Of a DNA stretch of 64,000 nt, positions 23,487-37,652 are shown piece after piece. Positions within the stretch are counted from its first letter, which is position 1. Each line of letters opens with the position of its first letter. The stretch comes from Mesodorylaimus sp. YZB2_4 (taxonomy: Eukaryota > Nematoda > Enoplea > Dorylaimida > Dorylaimidae). Where the stretch lies: NCBI GenBank assembly GCA_030248295.1, contig JASANH010000938.1, positions 372,001-436,000 of the forward strand, read 5' to 3'. The notes beneath the pieces are model-generated. The model was given only the letters and a program-made list of their open reading frames with translations. It made no database searches and was not told where the DNA came from. The position numbers were made by a program, and so were the translations under genes.

Positions 23487-25092
23487 GATAATCCCCTGTC
23501 CCCGCTGCTATGCGATTCCAACAGTAAGTATACATGGAGGGCCAACTGTCCTAACTGTTATACAGTGTATTACAGTGCAGGCTGCTTGCACCGCCGCTCC
23601 CTGTCATAGTTCATGTTCTACCACATCATCAAACAGGTGTATGCGCACTCGAGGGTGGAGGCGCACTATAACGTTACAGCAAATGATTCGCCCTACCGCT
23701 GGTCGAATACTCGCTGGCTCCTGCGCATCTGGCGAGAGAGGCAGACGCCTAACCCTCCAGGCCATGCTCTGAGCCTAGTGGGCGGAACTGCGTGTGGCTC
23801 TTTCGGGTTGTTGATATCGCCCTACCTGAAGGAAACAGAAAACCAAAAATTTGGTCAACGGTTAGGACAGACGTGCATACGATCATAAGCGGCTTCTTCT
23901 GGTTCCCAGGAAGCTGTCTTCACGATTCACTCAAACAAGCGATGACCAACTGCAGTCGATGAGTACCGAGTCTTTGGCCACCTGTTGATAGCGTTCTTCA
24001 CCAATTGTAGGTAGGCCGTGCGCACGCGTCGAGGTACTGGCTGCAGTTCAATTGAGAGATGCAGGGCGCCGATTAATAGAGTTCCAGCTTGAGCAGGGGC
24101 TTACTGACACGCAACAGATTCGATCCTGACTGGACCGCGCTGGCTGAAATAGTTCGAATATGCATCTGATATTCGACACCGCCAATTCTTCCAAGAATGC
24201 TGCGCCCGACTCTAATGATTCCTACAGCTTTTCAAAGAAATGTGTTCCCAGCAGGTGTCGCATAAAAATAGCGTGTACTTTGATTTCTTTGATCTCACAT
24301 TTGGATGACCTTGGTGGCTTCTAAATATAGCTGTAGGCTTACACTAGTTGCATGCAGCTCAGTAGCGACAGGGCCTGATATGGAAGGCCCACCTATTGAC
24401 GTAAGCATGTGACATAGATTGGTCTCATTGACGCTGACCTTTAGTCGGCGAAATAAGACACAGTCCATTCTTGTCCAGCCCACCTATGCACCAAAATGGC
24501 CGCGCTCCTCATTCATCTTTTATCCCACTCTTGTGTGAGTGAGCTACCTTCGGTCGGATAGGCCTTCATCGAGACCCAAGAGCTAATTATTGAATAATTC
24601 TCTCGCTTGCTTACTTGAATGAGTGTCAGAGAGCGCATAGGGTCGCGGCCCCGAGCTGCGGGCACCCACGATCAGGGGCCTAATGGAATAGGAATCACGT
24701 TTAGTTCATACAAGACTGTCTTTGAGACAAATTGATGAGCACGGGATCAATTTGATTGTTCTCGCTGAGGCGGTCGAAACGAAACGGATAGTTTCCCACT
24801 ATAGGTGCGGGCAGCGGGGGCAGGACGGGTTCGTGTCTCGAAATCCATCAGACACCTCATTAGTTATGCCCTGCTATGCTCTCACACGGGCCGACTATTT
24901 CCACTGGGATCTAGTCGCTGGAGAAGGAAAAGATTTGTTCCCATTACCGTACGCACCAGTGGGAACTTGGACCGAGGAGAGGGCTCTCTAAACTTGGACA
25001 AAGATTCCGCCCGCCCGTCTTCAGCGAATTCTAGGCCTCCGTTACGAGGTTCCATCCTTGACCAGAGAGGTGGACAGAGTCTGCACATAGAG
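23487..25092. other. Intergenic region upstream of the GPCR
   Basis: About 1.6 kb with one SINE copy near 23.7 kb and otherwise no supported gene. An open frame runs into the GPCR ATG from 24805, but its sequence before 25093 has no receptor features and is most likely 5' UTR. Confidence 0.45.
23680..23770 (-). repeat. tRNA-derived SINE, minus-strand copy
   Basis: The reverse complement shows GGTTAGGCGTCTGCCTCTC, a B-box-like GTATTCGACCAG (23699-23710) and a GGGCGAATCATT end. These line up in order with GGTTAAGGCGTTTGCCTCTC, GGTTCAACTCC and GGGCGAAAAATGATT of the copy in ATP9 intron 7. The A box is more decayed here. Confidence 0.5.
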
Positions 25093-26564
25093 ATGGCTGC
25101 TGTGGAAAACGAAACGGATTTAGCAGCGGACCAGAATGAAATGCTTCAAGCCATTCTCCAAAATGTGCGCACTCAGACCATTGTCCTGTCCATCACGATG
25201 GTACTGGCCCTGGTTGGAAATCTGTTTCTGGCTTTCCTCATCACCAAGATGTCCCGAAGGCGATTAGGCCCAGTCCAAATTTTAATTTTGCACACATGCG
25301 CTGCAGACATCTGTTTCGCACTGTGCACGGCACTGCCTCAGATGGCCAGTACGTTGACCTTCCCACACTTCTACGGGGGTGATTTCCTGTGCCGGCTGGT
25401 CAAGTACCTGCAGCTGATCCCCATGTACGCCTCGCCCTACCTGCTAGTGGCCATCAGCATCGACAGATTCGTGGCTATTTGCAGGCCTCTGCTGGCGCTG
25501 AGATGGAAATATCGGATAGTGCACACACTGGCCGGAATGTCCTGGGCTGCGGCCTTGCTCTTCGCCATACCCAACATTTTCAACTTTCGGTACGACCTGA
25601 TCGAGAACACGTCGATCATGTCGTGCCTGAGTCAACTGGGGCCGGAGTTCGAGCGAGCTTGGATCACCATTTTCGCTTTACTCGTTTGGGTGATTCCATC
25701 GGTAGCGGTGGCCGTGCTGTACACCTTGGTATGTGCCACTGTGTGGAAGAGCATGCGATGCTCGGCCGACCATCACTCGTCCTGGCCCAGTAACATCGAC
25801 CACATCCCCACTCGTCGACACAGCTACGGCGCGTCCTGCGTTCTCTCCATACACGCCGCGAACACATTGGTGAGGAAGAGTGTGACCCCCTCGATCAACT
25901 CGTACAAACTGAAAACGGTCAAGTTGACCATGACCATAGTTATCGCCAACTTCATACTATGGGCTCCATTCTGCATCATCAACGTGTTCGGCACTTACTT
26001 TCCCGACGTTCAAATTGGTAAGTACAGACTCAGCCTGTTCGTGTGGACCCCGGAAGACCCTGCACCTCTTCAGATGACATTGTGGCCACCTGCATCATCC
26101 TCGTGGGCAATGCCAACAGCTGCGTCAACCCTTGGATCTACGTCATATTCAACTACAAACGGGTCTTCGAAGTACTTTGCGCCAAGGAACGACGATCAGG
26201 CAGCAGTCGATATCGGGATTTCTGGTCCTCCATGAGAACCCCCACCCTGGCATCCAGGAAGGCCACACTCGAAACTAGCTGCTTTATGGATTCTAGACTC
26301 CGAAAAATGACTGTAGAAGACAGCTGCCACAGGCCGAGCATGGCTTACTCAAAGACCAGCATCTCGTATGCCAAGGCCAATGTTGCCTGTCAGAGGGGCA
26401 GTATTGCATCGCAGAAACAAAGCACAGTACACAGGCCCAGCCTAGTGCACCAGAAACACAGTGCCCATAGGCATAGCAAACAGGCTAGTTATATCCGCTG
26501 CAACAGTGTAGCGGCCATGCAAACCTATTCAAGGCTCTCCCTCAGCGAGTCACCAGCCCAATAA
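25093..26564 (+). CDS. Rhodopsin-class peptide GPCR, vasopressin/oxytocin receptor-like
   Basis: Two exons, 25093-26017 and 26074-26564, give 471 residues with seven hydrophobic segments. An N-glycosylation site (NET) lies near residue 6. TM3 reads LCRLVKYLQLIPMYASPYLLVAISIDRF, close to vasopressin receptors (LCR.VKYLQ..GMYAS.Y), with DRF in place of DRY/DRH. TM7 ends NANSCVNPWIYVIFN, matching NSC.NPWIY of vasopressin, AKH and CCAP receptors. The receptor would sit in the plasma membrane and couple to G proteins; the ligand is inferred only from family. The C-terminal tail (about 110 residues) is unusual, rich in Ser, His, Lys and Gln with a loose 7-residue repetition. The ATG at 25093 is the first Met before the receptor-like N-terminus. 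Confidence 0.85.
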
Positions 26565-26650
26565 AGATGCTTGCTAGTGTTGAGGGATTGGGTTGTCTCA
26601 ATTGAAATGGTATGCTACGGCCTTGCTTCGCTTTGTGTAACTGGATACGT

Positions 26651-26656
26651 AATAAA
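26651..26656 (+). terminator. Polyadenylation signal AATAAA of the GPCR gene
   Basis: Canonical AATAAA 87 bases after the stop codon. Another AATAAA at 26561-26566 overlaps the stop codon itself (CAATAAAG), so two 3' ends are possible. Confidence 0.5.
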
Positions 26657-27020
26657 ATGCATGCCGCCCAGCCTCCTGTCTCATCATGATTGTAAGACCT
26701 GCCCTCTTTGTCAAAAATGAGTTAACGACGAGAGAACAACTTCAACCGGCTGCTCCCTCCCAGCGTACCTAGCCGCAATGCATCTGCCTGTGTTCGCCCT
26801 CACTATACGAAGATTTGAAAAACCCGCCTTTTCTTGAAAGTGCTGGCAATCCAGCTGAGACTCCCAGAACTGCTTATAACAACTAATCACGGTAGCTGTG
26901 CGCCCGGGCAGGCAGCCTAGAATTTTAGCAAAAGACTAGACGAATTTTGTTTGGAGGAGCTTCTGAGTATATGCAAAAAATCTTTTTCGCTTGTTAGATC
27001 TTATTAGAAAACGAAACAAA
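26657..27020. other. Spacer before ATP synthase alpha
   Basis: About 360 bases with no ORF of interest, holding the promoter and leader of ATP synthase alpha. No clear TATA box was seen. Confidence 0.35.
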
Positions 27021-29612
<2,592 letters not shown>

Positions 29613-29764
29613 AACGAGTGTGTGGTAGGATACCTTATTCTGATTTAGGATTTTTTTCAGAGTAGGAGCGATGGCGTTGTTCCTTTTTTTGAGGTGCGTG
29701 GTTATCTTTTTCTGGCTCTAATGCTGCCGTTTTTGATTAGGAAGCGCAGAGGGCGAACATAGAA

Positions 29765-29770
29765 TTTATT
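29765..29770 (-). terminator. Polyadenylation signal AATAAA touching the Lines stop codon
   Basis: On the minus strand the Lines stop TGA (29773-29771) is followed directly by AATAAA. If used, the 3' UTR would be only about 20 bases long. Confidence 0.5.
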
Positions 29771-31727
29771 TCATTTGTTAACACGGTCTAGTAGATTAAT
29801 TAATGGTCGCACATTGAACCCGATCAGATTTCTGGGATGCAATCGCTCCAGTTTCGTTGCCAGTTGGTAAAAGAAGTCAGATAACTTGTCGGAAAGATTA
29901 GAAACTGTAAATGTTGGCGTGACGAGATCTGGTGGTCCTTTGCGAAATGCTGTCAAAGTCACTTCGCGCCCGCGTTCCTCGGTCCCGATGATTTCAATGA
30001 CGGGGAAGCTGGGTGGATTGGGATCGGGGGCTGGGGGCGGACAGGCACGGAATGAAGCTAGTGGAAAGTGATCTATTTGCAGGCGCAGGGCAGTCGGGTC
30101 GGCGAGCACGAGTTTGAGGTAGCGGGTGAAGGCGAACAGAAAGGCAGTCTCGGACGATGTGAGCCAGTCGAGCACCACCTCGTAGCTCCAGCCGGTGTGG
30201 TTCAGGAAGTGGAGCCATAGCTGGTGCGCGTTGGGCAGGGACTCGGGGTGGCACCTGGAATGGGTCTGCAGTCAGAAGGGTGTAGTAGGAGCACAGTTGA
30301 ACCTACCACTGGATGAGGATTCGGCCGAGAAAGTAATCGCAAAAATGGTCGTCCTGGTCGATCAGGATCGAGACGAGCTGATATGGATCTGTGAGATCGA
30401 TGTTGGGGAAGGGCGAGTCGACGGCAACTGAAACAAGGGCTGATCATTGCTTGTAGATGGCCACCTAGCGATTACCTTCGGGAGGAATGGACTGACTACC
30501 ACGAGCGATCAAGATGGCCCTGGCCACTGTTGGCAGTAACAGCACCAACCGGACCACACAGTTGTCAGGGCTCTGAACCTTGTCGCATTCGTCTTGCACG
30601 GGGCCACCGAACCACGTCTCAACGGCGGCAGATTCGGCAATGCGGGCTGTGACAGGCTTGGAAGCGAAGTGGTCCAGGACATCGAGGGCGATGGGTTCGA
30701 CGGGCGACCAATCGTGTTGGCGCGAAGAGAGATCGTGGAGAGCAGTCGAGAGTAACGCGTAGAGTAGGTCCATCACGTGGCGAATGATCAGACGATCGGA
30801 TGACTGGAGCAGAGTCAAGAGAGGTCGTCCGCACATTGAAGACCACGAGGTCGACAGCTGATGGATGGCGAGTCGTTTCGTCAAGTCAGTGTTGACCAGT
30901 TGGTGCGATGTCGCGAGCAGGTCCAGCAGGCAGTCCCCGTCGATCGATGATGGATCAAGGAGCGTGTCCTTCAGACACGCCGTCCACGTGCTGATCAGTA
31001 AGTCGAGCGAGGATGACCGATCGAGGAGCGGGGAATGTCGAGCACTGGTGCAGGACGGGCACGAATCCATGGTGCCCTTGAGCAGGTATTGAAGGAATCG
31101 ACGACACCACAGCAGTTTGTGCGGTGGGCGAAGAATCGACAGCATGTTAGTTGCGGTGATAGCGATGTCCTAAAAAGGGTGGGTGAGGACAAGATTATCG
31201 ATCGATCGATCACTTACGTCATTAGTAACGATTGCAGTGAATAGCAATTTGACAGCAGCGTATCGGATTTCATTAGACTCTTCTAGCAAGCGTATCTGAA
31301 AACATATCAGCTGTATGGCTCATGATGAGACCTCTCCAGCACTCCGGGGTTACTGTAACCGCTGGCAGTGTATGTAACCCGATCCAAACTGATTTTTTGT
31401 AAGTCCCTCGAAATTAGCTCTGAAAAAACATCTTGTAAGCTGATAAACTAGACTTACGAATCTTTCTTGATCAAGAAGACATTTGAGAAAAGGAAGCAGC
31501 TGCTTTCTCTGGTCGTTGGCCCGATGGCATTTCCACGCTCTGCCCTCTAACGAGGCTAACTGATCGATAATAATTGCTTTTCGTACGTTCTTCGTTTCAC
31601 TCGTCCACAATTCCCACAACTCGTCTGACGTCACCGACCTAAGTGGTTGTTCATGAATGTTGGACAATATCCAGCACAAATTCTCGAAATCATCCTCGCC
31701 AGCCATTTTTTGACGGCGATTAAGCAT
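29771..31727 (-). CDS. LINS1: Protein Lines homolog (LINS)
   Basis: Five exons, 31727-31458, 31295-31218, 31169-30476, 30427-30307, 30254-29771, give 548 residues, or 541 if the in-frame Met at 31706 is the start. Mostly helical, with no enzyme motif. The C-terminal part (YEVVLDWLTSSETAFLFAFTRYLKLVL) matches the Lines C-terminal domain, where LxxLISPET.FLxYFxRYLK is the conserved core. In Drosophila, lines acts in Wnt/Hedgehog patterning downstream of the receptors; human LINS1 is linked to cognition. Exon 1 must splice past a tempting 38-base intron whose acceptor would give a stop; the 162-base intron keeps frame (QERF to IRLLEE). The family call is good, the role in this animal inferred. 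Confidence 0.78.
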
Positions 31728-32212
31728 TTAGAAAAGAAGAATATGCCCAATAAACAATTTTTAAAATTATCGAAACTCTGATTGAAACATTATACTTTTA
31801 CTCCGAGCCAAATCTCAGTCGCCTAGTCTCAGGTTTCAGTAAACACGTAACTGAAACCCAACTTTCCCAGGCTGCCTGTGCGAACAGTCGGTCGATTTTA
31901 ATGACCATAAATGGGCAGTGTAATGTAATTGAGGCCCTCCCGTGGCCAGCCGTGAACTGGTTCCGGTTTATGGAGATGGCGGTTCTCATTTCTCGCTAAT
32001 TCTTTGCAGAGAACGAGGCTCTGGTAGCTCGATCGATGGTCAGTCACGCCAGTGGGGCGTGAAATATTGCCTTCCTATTGGCCATTGAATCAATAGTGCC
32101 ATGAGTCACAATCGCGCGCGGGTGTGGCATTCGCGTTCTGTTTTATATTCTGTTCTAAACTATCATTCGGTTTCAGATCATGAACTGATCTCGAATTCGA
32201 AACGGTTTTAAA
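31728..32212. promoter_or_regulatory. Divergent promoter region between Lines and INPP5F
   Basis: About 485 bases separate the start codons of two genes transcribed in opposite directions, so regulatory sequence is probably shared. An ATTGGCCATTG stretch near 32080 contains an inverted CCAAT box. No TATA box was seen. This is inference from gene layout. Confidence 0.5.
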
Positions 32213-35200
32213 ATGGAGTTGTTGGAATCGGCCAACGAATATTTGGTGGTTGATGGAGAAGATTGTCTTCGATGCTCCAGGATTACGGGATGTTTGGAAG
32301 CAGCCAGTGGTGAGTGAATGCATTAGTACATTGGAGTAAGCGGGGGATACTCGAGTGGGTGGATGATGGAACTGTTAGCGTTTTAGTGCCGAGGATTGCT
32401 TGTGGGTCTTTGTTGTTCGTCGGACTGCTAGTTCGGCACATCTCCAAGAACTTGGACCGAATCCCACACGTCAATGCGCACGACTGTTGTTGAACTTCGT
32501 ATCTATTCAATCGTCTTTTAATTTTAGCTGTTGCCTTGGCCGAACAAACGGACCCTCATTGCCTGGGCATTGTGCACGGTGTGATTGGTCGAGTCGAGTT
32601 CACATCGAACGGCCCATCTTATTTGATCTTGATCAAAGACCACAAGCAAGTGGCATCGCATCCATTGACCGACGATCCTATATATAAAATCGAAAAAGTC
32701 GTAGCCATTCCTTTAATCACGACTGACTCGAACGGTGTGGTGAATGGAAACGGTGGTATCAGTCCCGATGTCCAAATATCGCCGTGTCCCAAGCATCAGA
32801 ATTATCGGTCGAACGGCGATTCCAAAGCGGGCGTAGTGGCTGGATTTTCTCTACTTCAAAAAGGACAAAAAAAGATGGCCAAAGCAACGGCGGATTCACT
32901 TAAATTCGTAACGAACAAAATGAACGTACGTGGACTCGGTAATAAGCTCAATCATCAAACGGAGGCGGCAGAAAAGGAAAGGATTCGAACGGAGAAGAGG
33001 CTGGTTTTGGAATTTTTGCGAATGTTCAACGAAGGCGATTCGTTTTATTATTGTCCCAAGGCCGATCTGACCAGCAGCATACAACGATTGTCGACCAGGA
33101 AGGACTGTCGTCGATCCTTTGAATTCAGTGATTTGGACGAGAGATTCGTGTGGAACGCGTACATGCTGAGGGACCTGCTCAAGCAAGCCAACGAATTTCG
33201 CAACTCATCAACGATAAATCGATGGCTCGTGCCCGTCATCCAAGGTTTCGTGGGGGTGGAGAACTGTTCGCTTACATTGGGCGATGAAATGGAACGAGCT
33301 CATTCGCCGATTCCCAGTGCTTTTCTTCCGCCAGAAACATTCCATTTCAGCCTAATGCTTATCAGCCGTCGTAGCGTGTATCGAGCCGGCACTCGATACA
33401 TTAAACGAGGCATCGATGCCGAGGGTCACTGCGCTAATTACGTGGAAACGGAACAAATTCTTCTTGTGGGCGATCGTGGAAGACACGCCGTGGCATTTGT
33501 GCAAGTCCGTGGTTCGGTGCCCGTTTATTGGAGTCAACCAGGCTACAAGTACAAGCCGCCTCCCAAGTTGGATCGACCAAAATCGGAAAGCGAATTAGCG
33601 TTTCGCAAACATTTCGACGAAGAACTGAAATTGTATTCCAGTATCGTCATCGTCAATCTGGTCGAACAGAACGGTAAGGAAAAGGTGCTAAGCGATGCTT
33701 ACGTCGATCACGTGTTGGACATGGACTCGGACAGTGTCACCTATGTCGGCTTTGATTTTCACGAACATTGCCGAGGACTGAAATTCGAGAATGTGACAAT
33801 TTTAACAATGGCAATCGAAGAACAGTTGGTTCAAAGTCGTTTCTGTTGGATGGACAAATCGGAATTGAATTGCAGCCAAAACGGTGTGTTTCGCGTGAAT
33901 TGCGTCGATTGTTTGGATCGTACGAACGTTGTCCAGGCGGCGTTTGGACGTGCAATGCTGGAAATGCAGTTGAGGAAGTTTGGATTGCTGCCACCGGAAG
34001 TGATGTTATCGCCAAGCTGTCTCCAGTCGTTTCAACTTCTCTGGGCTTCCAACGGGGACGCTATCAGTCGTCAGTACGCTGGAACAGCGGCGTTGAAAGG
34101 CGATTTCACGCGAACTGGACAACGAAATCTGGCAGGGATGATGAAGGATGGATATAATTCGGCTAATCGATATTATCTATGCCACATGAAGGACGCTCGT
34201 CGGCAAGCGGCCATCGACGCCTTCCTCGGTCGCCGGACAATCGAGAATGATCAAGAGCTGGAAAATCTATTGAAATCGAAATTGGAGAGCGGCGGAGTCG
34301 AAGATGAGGCGGCGTGGTTGAAAGAAAAGGACGAGCAGCTGCGCTTGCTCGTGCGCGATTGCGAACGGTTGGTGGTGCCCGATGGAGAAGTGATTCTGGG
34401 CGGATGGGCATTCATCAACGCCGATCCTGGCACCGGAGACGAGACCGAAGAAGACATGGACACGTGCGTTATCTTGACCAGAAGCGCCTATTACGTGGCT
34501 GATTACGACGAAGATATGGATAAATTCGTCGATTTTCAACGTGTCGCCTTGACGGACGTGCAGAAGATCGAGGCTGGTCCAATGACCGTGGCGTCCGTGC
34601 TGGGCGTGCCCAAGATGAAGGCCACGTGTTTGCGAATCACGTACAGTATCGATGACAGCAAGGAGGAGTACTTCCATGTTTGGAGGAGTGGCAGCACGCG
34701 GCTGTTCAATAATTTGGCCATCGCTATCAAGAACTCGGACGAAGCCGACGAGTACATGAAGGCGATCGCAGAACAGTTCCGAGTAGCTTTGGAATTAATT
34801 TCGCGATCGATCGCTGTGCTCCATCCTCCGAAATTGGAAAGAAAAAAGAGTAAAATACCATCGTCGAAATTAGCTTTCCGTCGGAGTGCCGGAGTGTTTG
34901 GAGCACCGCCAGTGTTTTTTACGTCGTTGACATCGTCGTTCGGTGGTGGCATGAAATCATTTGGAAGCCGAGTGTCGGCTGCTTTCAACCCCCAAGGTGG
35001 TCAGGGCATGAAATTCTTTCGTCCGAGTGCAAGAAACAAACCAAATTTTTACGCCGATAACGTCGTCGATCGTGATCGCCGCGGAAACGCTATCGAATCA
35101 CCGTTGATCAAATTCGAGCATCCATCGGAAGTTTCTACTCCTTCTGCGAAAGCATTCCTGGGGCCGGTATTGAATGAGAAAGCGGGTTTGTTGTTTGGAT

Positions 35201-35712
35201 TCGGGAGCACGTCTTCTAGTCCGGATTTGGACTCGAGTCTTGGCTCACGGTTGTACAAATCAGATGGCGATATCCGAGATTTGAACAAGAGAAAGCGAGT
35301 GAAGGAGCCTCACTGCGACATTGTGACACCTGACTTGTATTCCTGTTCGCCTGTGGAAATGAATAGACCGGCTTCAGCACAGTCTCCTTGTCCAAAATAC
35401 GATTCCTCCTTGCTTGTCCCTGTTGGCTTCGCAGCTTCGTCAGCGCACGGCGTCATGAAAACGTCGCACAGCGAAACGTCGTTCAAACCGATCCAGGCCG
35501 ATTCGTCGGAACAGCGGGCATTAGCCGTATCGCAAACTGCTTTGGACAAGGCGACAGAGAAAAGTTCCCTAGCCACCAGTTCGACCGCCATGAAATTTCC
35601 ACTTTTGTTCAAACGCAAAGGCGAGGATGTGAGCGGTGGAGTGGAGAAAAGGAAATTTGTGCAATTTCAGGATCGAATTCAGAAAAGCAAAACCAAGTTT
35701 CTTTTGCTTTAA
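32213..35712 (+). CDS. INPP5F: Sac2/INPP5F-type phosphoinositide 4-phosphatase
   Basis: Two exons, 32213-32309 and 32528-35712, give 1093 residues (human 1132). The SAC domain carries the CX5R catalytic motif as NCVDCLDRTN (Cys491, Arg497) preceded by the conserved FHEHCRGLKFENV. YAGTAALKGDFTRTG follows, then an hSac2 (INPP5F-type PH-like) domain around residues 600-770 with GGWAFINADPGTGDETEEDMD. The Ser-rich C-terminal third is poorly conserved. The human enzyme removes the 4-phosphate from PI4P on early endosomes. All SAC catalytic residues I can place are present. It is odd for this window that 3.2 kb of coding sequence has no intron while neighbours are cut every 100-200 bases. Confidence 0.95.
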
Positions 35713-36288
35713 TGCTTTTTCGTTTGCGAGAAGAGATTGTCGTGGTGAGCTTCGGTTTCCGTTGAGCTTGGAGGGATCTAGGTTTTGTGTTAATTTTAAA
35801 CCGGTTTTGAGTTGACCATTTTTGTCGCTATTATATTTTTCTCTCGGGATCTTCTTAGATGTAGGTTTTCTACTTGGCAGACGCAGGTCGTTTTGTGTGC
35901 GAGAGCGTCTAGTGTCACTGCTTTTTGCATATATATTCAGGTTTTAGTATTTTTTAAGTGGCTGCATAATTTTATGATTGCTACTTTGCATTCCTGCAAT
36001 GACTCTGTTTGGGAGGGGCCTTGTGCAAGAAGGCCATTTATGTGGCTTGGGATGTGCATCGACCATTTGCCATGTGCTTGCCCAATGTGCACTACTTGCA
36101 TTTCGTGTTAGCTGCACTCGTAACTGATATTTGCCCAGTTTTCATAGCATTTGGTTTAGGTGTGTAATAGTTGTCGAAATGGAACGTTAATTGGTGCAAT
36201 TGCAAATCGATAATGAAAAAAACGTAAAACTGCGAAGCAAATATTGACGACATGAGGAATGCACAGAATTGCAATGACGTGGTTGTGA
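35713..36288. other. Convergent 3' region of INPP5F and GINS3
   Basis: About 575 AT- and T-rich bases, most likely the two 3' UTRs. No ORF, RNA or repeat could be supported. Confidence 0.4.
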
Positions 36289-37404
36289 TCAGCACTTGTC
36301 TCGTTTTGCACTGGATGCATCTGTGGCCGATATGAACTCCGATTCGCGATACACCCAGCGAATGTATGCTCGGGCGGCAAGGTGTGCGGCTGTGTACAAC
36401 TTGAGTTCGGTCTTGTCCATCAGGTGGGGCTTGTCCTCGCCACTCGCGTTCATGCCTTTGTCCATGAGCCAACGGAAACGGCCAGTGAATGTCTGAAAAT
36501 TGGGAGTCGAAATGGGCTAAAAATCTAATGATCAAGGAGGGTCATTTCGATCCCGCACGATACAGCAATGATCGATATCTGGGAATAATAGCAATTGCGG
36601 GGATACTTTTTAGAAGAACAGCTGACTACTGACCTGAACTAACATTTTTCCCAAATTACGTGTTTCCGTTGTTCCGTACGAGATCAAATCGACTCCAGCA
36701 GCGTAGAAATAAGGACCGAGTTTATTTAAATCGACAACGTGCGCATCAGCGCCCAAAATGGTTTGATAAGATGAGCCGTAGCATTTTGGTATTTCAACCT
36801 GAAAATTGACAGAAATAAATTGATCAAAAGGAAAAAAGACAGAATGAGCATAAAACTTAAATCAAGAATTGACTGAATGTGTTCTTTTTTCTTTTAGTCT
36901 TCTTATCGTACAGTAGAACTGTATTTTAAAGTTCCTTTTGCTTCAATCCTTGAAGCTGGTTGCAAGAGGTGGTTGTGGTCTTATTTTTTTTCTTTCCTCA
37001 TAAAGTTTACTCGTATCTAAATTTGAAACTAACGTTTTAAAATACCTAGCATAATTTTAAACTAAACTAGACGAAACTCTGAGATCACAATTGTGGATTC
37101 TATCGCGCGAGCTGCTTACAGGAAGGAAAGAAATGGTAAAAGATATTTTACTCACTGAAACAATTGAGCGTTGATTTTTATGCAATTCCTGGGCTAGCCA
37201 GCTCGGCAAATCAATCTTTTCTCCCTCCTCGATGTCGTCCGAAGTCGCATTAGGATTAAAGAAACCTAAAAAACAAATCATGAAAATCTGGTCATTGTAA
37301 ATTATAGGCCAAACCACATTACCAAGTTTGGGAACACACTTCTCGAACTGACATTGAACTTTTTGGTGACTAGCTAAAATATCGTCCAGATCAAAGTAAC
37401 TCAT
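36289..37404 (-). CDS. GINS3: GINS complex subunit PSF3
   Basis: Four exons, 37404-37323, 37265-37156, 36798-36634 and 36492-36289, give 186 residues (human 216). The N-terminus MSYFDLDDILASHQKVQCQF and KIDLPSWLAQEL are typical of PSF3. The C-terminal helical domain includes NLGKMLVQTFTGRFRWLMD. PSF3 belongs to the GINS tetramer, which joins Cdc45 and Mcm2-7 to form the replicative CMG helicase in the nucleus. Introns 2 and 3 (357 and 141 bases) are longer than average here. Start codon and frame are unambiguous. Confidence 0.92.
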
Positions 37405-37652
37405 TTCGAAACGAAGAACAATTCAGACGAGAAATAAGAAATAAGCAATTCTCTTCCTCGTCTCCCGCCATAAAATCGTTTTAAATTCCGCACACATTGC
37501 GAATTTAAAAGTGGCGCGATATTTGAAATTCAAGTTTTGAATCCGATGCCTTCAGACGTTACACAAGAGTGCAGCAGGGAAGGAAGAGAAGCTGTACAAG
37601 TAAGAAAACTCTAGTTTATCCAAAACATCGAAATATCAAGATGTCTCCGTTT

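Noticed and set aside
24805-25092. N-terminal extension of the GPCR
   Set aside because: The frame is open but begins without ATG and has no signal peptide or receptor-like sequence; the Met at 25093 fits the usual short N-terminus.
31420-31457. 38-base intron in Lines
   Set aside because: The sites look good, but the splice would put a stop codon (AGC TAA) immediately after; the 162-base intron keeps the frame.
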